A stretch of 64,000 nt of DNA, from the NCBI GenBank assembly GCA_964510955.1, contig CAZEDW010000001.1:62001-126000 (forward strand). Direction: 5' to 3'. The DNA comes from JAFLCM01 sp964510955. GTDB taxonomy: Bacteria > Planctomycetota > Phycisphaerae > Phycisphaerales > UBA1924. Within the stretch, counting starts at the first letter, position 1, and each line of letters starts with the position of its first letter. The notes beneath the pieces were generated by a model, which did no database searches, was not told the origin of the DNA, and saw nothing but the letters and a program-made list of their open reading frames with translations. The position numbers and the translations under genes were made by a program. This document shows, in pieces, positions 61,310-64,000 of the stretch.

Positions 61310-63214
61310 TCACGGGCCGGCGGGCTTGACCACGTAGAACTCCGCGCTCTCGTACCACGTCTGGTACGCGACGAAGTTCCCCAGCCGTGGCCCGGTGATG
61401 AAGACGCTCGGCCTCAGGAACAGGTAGGTGTACGGCTGGTCCTGGTCGATGAGGCGGTGGAGTCGCCGCCACAGGGCGTTGCGCTTGGCCTCGTCGAACT
61501 CACGCCGCCCCTCCATGATCACCCGATCCGCCTCCGGGTTTGACCACTGGACATAGTTGTCGCGCTGGTCCTTGATGCTGTCGGAATGGAACCGCTGGTA
61601 GGGGTTGGGCTCGGGCGAGTCGGAGCCCCACCCGACGAGAATCGCGTCGAACTCGCGGGACCGGGTGGCCGCCTCGAACGCCGCGGGATCGGCCGGGGTG
61701 CGGTTGCACGTCACCCCGATGCGCTTGCACTGGTCGGCGATGTAGATCGCCACCCGTTCGTAGTCCGACGCCCCGGTCCCGTAGATGAGCGTGAACTCCA
61801 GCGGGCGTCCGTCCGGGGCGCGTCGAAGAGCGTCGGGGCCCGGTGTCCAGCCGGCCTCCGACAGCATCGCCCCGGCCGCCTGAAGGTCCACCTTGGGCGG
61901 CTTGACCTCCGGGTCGTAAGCCGGTGAGCCGGGACGGTAGGGGCCGGTGATGATCGGCGCCCCGCCCCCCAACAGGTCGCGTGCGATGTACTCCCTGTCG
62001 AGCGACATTGAAACCGCCCGCCGGAAGCGAACGTCCGCGGTCGGTCCAGGCCCTCCCTTCGCTCCGTGCGGGCCGCAGTTCCAGTTGATGGCGACCGGCG
62101 GGGACTGCACGTTGGTCCACTCGTGGCCGCGCGGCTTGCCGGGCGGGGCGTCCTTGGGGGCGGCGGCAAGGTGCTCGGGGCCGGCGCGCATCAGGTCGAT
62201 GTCGTTGTTCTGCAGGGCCGTCAGTCGGGCGGGCGCGCTCTTGATGATGACGAACCGGTACCTGTCCGGGGCCGTCGGCCGCAGCGTGAACCGCGGGTTT
62301 CGCACCAGCTCGATCGGGCTCCCCGGCACCCACTGATGCTCGGGGTCCATACCCGCCAGCATGTACGGCCCGCTGCCCAACAGCAGGCCGGTGCTCTGGT
62401 TGAACTGTTCGGGCGTAAACCGGGAGTAGAAGTGTGCGGGCAAGGGCGCCAGCCGAAGAGCCACGTCAACGTTCAGGTAAACCGGCTCGGAGAACTTGAA
62501 CTCCGCCGTCTTGGGACCCAGAACCTCGACATCGGAAATGGTTGAGTATGTGCCCCGGAACCGGGCGAGGTTGTACCGCGAGTCCTTGTTGATGAGATTC
62601 ATTGTGAAGCGGAGGTCGTCCGCTGTCACCGGTTCGCCGTCAGACCACACGGCGTCGTCGCGGAGCTTCACCCTGAGCCACATCCCCGCCGGATCGAACT
62701 GCCAGGCATCAGCAAGGATGCCCTGCATTTCGAGTGTTTTGGGGTTGTAATCGGCCAAACGCTGCTGAACCAGTTCAAGCACGCGGCGGGCCTGCACGCC
62801 GGTGGCGACGTAGGGGGTGAGCTTGGGAGGCTCGGACTCCAAAGCCTCGGTCAACGTGCCCCCCACGGAAAAGTCCGGGTTGTGCGTCGGGTCGTTGATC
62901 CAGGCGGGGCGCGGCTTGCGGATGATCGGGACGCCGGGCCGGGCCCAAGGCTCGGCGGCCGGAGCCATGGACACCGCGCTGGATGAACCCGGTGCAACCG
63001 GGACGGAACCGCTGGGCTGGACCGGCGGCGCTACCGGAACCCCCCGCTGCTCGAGCCGGACGATCGCCTGTTCGAGCTGGGCCTGCGCGGCCTTCACCTC
63101 CCCCAACCGCGCCCACAGGCGGTCGAGCTGGAGCATGTTGAGCCACACCAGGACGACGAGCGCCAGCAGGATGCCGCCGAGCACGAGATGACGCAGCCCG
63201 AAGCGGTTGGGCAT
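61310..63214 (-). CDS. ABC transporter solute-binding protein (family 5), membrane-anchored
   Basis: ATG 63214 gives 634 residues. An N-terminal membrane anchor (LVLGGILLALVVLVWLNML) and a coiled coil (EVKAAQAQLEQAIVRLEQRG) precede the family-5 binding domain: TLEMQGILADAWQFDPAGMW, DDAVWSDGEPVTADDLRFTM, LGSGPYMLAGMDPEHQWVPG, VRFRRAVSMSLDREYIARDL and RVAIYIADQCKRIGVTCNRT. Dpp/OppA proteins are usually soluble or lipid-anchored; here a true membrane helix holds it. It sits between two C-type permease genes. Confidence 0.9.
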   Translation of the reverse strand: MPNRFGLRHLVLGGILLALVVLVWLNMLQLDRLWARLGEVKAAQAQLEQAIVRLEQRGVPVAPPVQPSGSVPVAPGSSSAVSMAPAAEPWARPGVPIIRKPRPAWINDPTHNPDFSVGGTLTEALESEPPKLTPYVATGVQARRVLELVQQRLADYNPKTLEMQGILADAWQFDPAGMWLRVKLRDDAVWSDGEPVTADDLRFTMNLINKDSRYNLARFRGTYSTISDVEVLGPKTAEFKFSEPVYLNVDVALRLAPLPAHFYSRFTPEQFNQSTGLLLGSGPYMLAGMDPEHQWVPGSPIELVRNPRFTLRPTAPDRYRFVIIKSAPARLTALQNNDIDLMRAGPEHLAAAPKDAPPGKPRGHEWTNVQSPPVAINWNCGPHGAKGGPGPTADVRFRRAVSMSLDREYIARDLLGGGAPIITGPYRPGSPAYDPEVKPPKVDLQAAGAMLSEAGWTPGPDALRRAPDGRPLEFTLIYGTGASDYERVAIYIADQCKRIGVTCNRTPADPAAFEAATRSREFDAILVGWGSDSPEPNPYQRFHSDSIKDQRDNYVQWSNPEADRVIMEGRREFDEAKRNALWRRLHRLIDQDQPYTYLFLRPSVFITGPRLGNFVAYQTWYESAEFYVVKPAGP

Positions 63215-63227
63215 GGCGGCTTGCAGC

Positions 63228-64000
63228 CTATCGGCGTCGTGAGCGAGGATCAAACCGCTGACGCAGCGATTCGCCGACCAGATTGAGCGCCAGCAGCGTT
63301 GTGCCCAGCAGCCCGCACGGGAAGACCAGCAGCCACCAGCGCACGCGGACCGGGTTCAGCTCGCTCAGCCCCTCGGCGGCGAGATTGCCCCAGCTGGGAA
63401 GCGGAGGCCTGACGCCGATCCCCAGGAAACTCAGGAAGCTCTCCTGCAGAATGGCCTGGGGCACGGTGAGCGTTGCGTAGACGATGATCGGCCCGACCAG
63501 GTTCGGCAGCAGGTGGCGGAGAAAGATTCGCCACGCCGGTAGCCCCATGGCCCGCGAGGCCTCGATGAACGGCTGTGACCTGAGGCTCAGCACCTGACCG
63601 CGGATCACCCGGCTCATGGTCAGCCAGCTCACGCCGCCGATGGCGACTAGGAGGAGGGCGATCTGGTACCCCGAGCGTGCGGACTCGCTGAGTTGCCGCG
63701 GGCGAAGGTCTGGGTCAAGATCGGCGCGGGCGTTCAGGGCCGAACGGAGCTCGGGGTCACTCCGAAGCCACTGACGGACGGACTCCTCATCGGCGGGGCG
63801 ACCGTGCTCGGCGGCGGCGGCGACGGCCTGACTCATGATCCAGGCGTCGCGCGTGCCCGCGCGGGCGACCACGTTGTCCAGCACGGCCTCGCCGGCCACC
63901 GCCAGGAGGACGACGAGCAGGACGTAGGGCAGGCCATAGAGCACATCGACGGTGCGCATCATGAGGGCGTCGATCCGACCGCCCAGGTACCCGGCGGTAG
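63228..64000 (-). CDS. Dipeptide/oligopeptide ABC transporter permease, OppC type, cut by window edge
   Basis: The frame stays open through the last base, so the N-terminus is outside the window; the ATG at 63962 is internal, since codons before it read TAGYLGGRIDAL, typical of this family. Visible motifs: MMRTVDVLYGLPYVLLVVLL, GVSWLTMSRVIRGQVLSLRS, the EAA loop QPFIEASRAMGLPAWRIFLR and QESFLSFLGIGVRPPLPSWG. A periplasmic insert of about 60 residues (residues near GTRDAWIMSQAVAAAAEHG) is present. It ends 13 bases before the solute-binding protein gene. Confidence 0.9.
   Translation of the reverse strand, partial: TAGYLGGRIDALMMRTVDVLYGLPYVLLVVLLAVAGEAVLDNVVARAGTRDAWIMSQAVAAAAEHGRPADEESVRQWLRSDPELRSALNARADLDPDLRPRQLSESARSGYQIALLLVAIGGVSWLTMSRVIRGQVLSLRSQPFIEASRAMGLPAWRIFLRHLLPNLVGPIIVYATLTVPQAILQESFLSFLGIGVRPPLPSWGNLAAEGLSELNPVRVRWWLLVFPCGLLGTTLLALNLVGESLRQRFDPRSRRR

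Overview
This is high-GC DNA that reads as a chromosome segment of a planctomycete, most likely Phycisphaerales. Six secreted or membrane proteins end in the dockerin-like signature common in that group (GDLNGDGQVNTVDLT type). Two more end in PEP-CTERM-like tails (VPSPG or IPTPG, hydrophobic stretch, RRRR). ArsR plus SRPBCC gene pairs, VIT-VWA proteins and SxtJ/DUF5989/carbamoyltransferase clusters fit the same lineage. The lineage call is inferred from gene content, not from a phylogeny. I saw no rRNA, tRNA or CRISPR array.

Layout. 0-2.6 kb: end of a membrane protein gene, then an ArsR regulator with two SRPBCC genes behind a near-consensus promoter that leaves almost no 5' leader. 2.6-7.1 kb: a dockerin-tailed beta-helix surface protein and FtsH. 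7.5-13.3 kb: seven plus-strand genes forming a compact phage capsid cassette (portal, scaffold-like, SU10-type major capsid, four small proteins) with no terminase, integrase, tape measure or lysis gene, and with octameric repeats in its spacers. 13.4-17.9 kb: a 2-oxoacid:ferredoxin oxidoreductase operon (gamma, alpha, beta, and a GltD-like flavoprotein fused to a PorD-like di-cluster ferredoxin). 18-20.3 kb: FAS1 protein, CarH-like regulator without its lower-ligand His, small membrane protein. 20.5-29 kb: SOUL protein, peroxiredoxin-like protein, Ffh with an unusual insert, YebC, M48 protease, Skp/OmpH-like protein, RRM protein with a clear terminator.

29-34.4 kb is an accessory stretch: FkbM methyltransferase, a dockerin relic broken by a stop, a seven-repeat propeller protein, a PEP-CTERM protein, a cluster of hairpin elements and a truncated transposase. 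34.5-37.6 kb: groES, a 73-residue ORF and groEL, with heptanucleotide-repeat hairpins in both spacers, followed on the far side by a degenerate receiver gene. 37.8-41.7 kb: two large secreted proteins. 41.7-42.2 kb: a gene-free stretch with two copies of the palindrome GGTAAA-N4-TTTACC. 42.2-47.0 kb: SGNH hydrolase, carbamoyltransferase, SxtJ and DUF5989, probably for surface-glycan modification. 47.2-49.1 kb: secretin-N/STN-like protein, ECF sigma factor and putative membrane anti-sigma. 49.2-56.5 kb: secreted dockerin and YHS proteins, a lipoprotein, and an operon with a dockerin-bearing membrane protein, a cohesin-like protein and a VIT-VWA protein. 56.8-57.9 kb: rpsL and rpsG. 59-64 kb: a dipeptide/oligopeptide ABC importer with two C-type permeases, running off the right edge.

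Two habits recur. Adjacent co-directional genes often overlap by a GTGA, so translational coupling is common. Spacers carry several families of short repeats and hairpins (heptads at groESL and rpsL-rpsG, octads in the capsid cassette, hairpins ending in GTGGCAC in the accessory region), which look like genome-specific dispersed elements.
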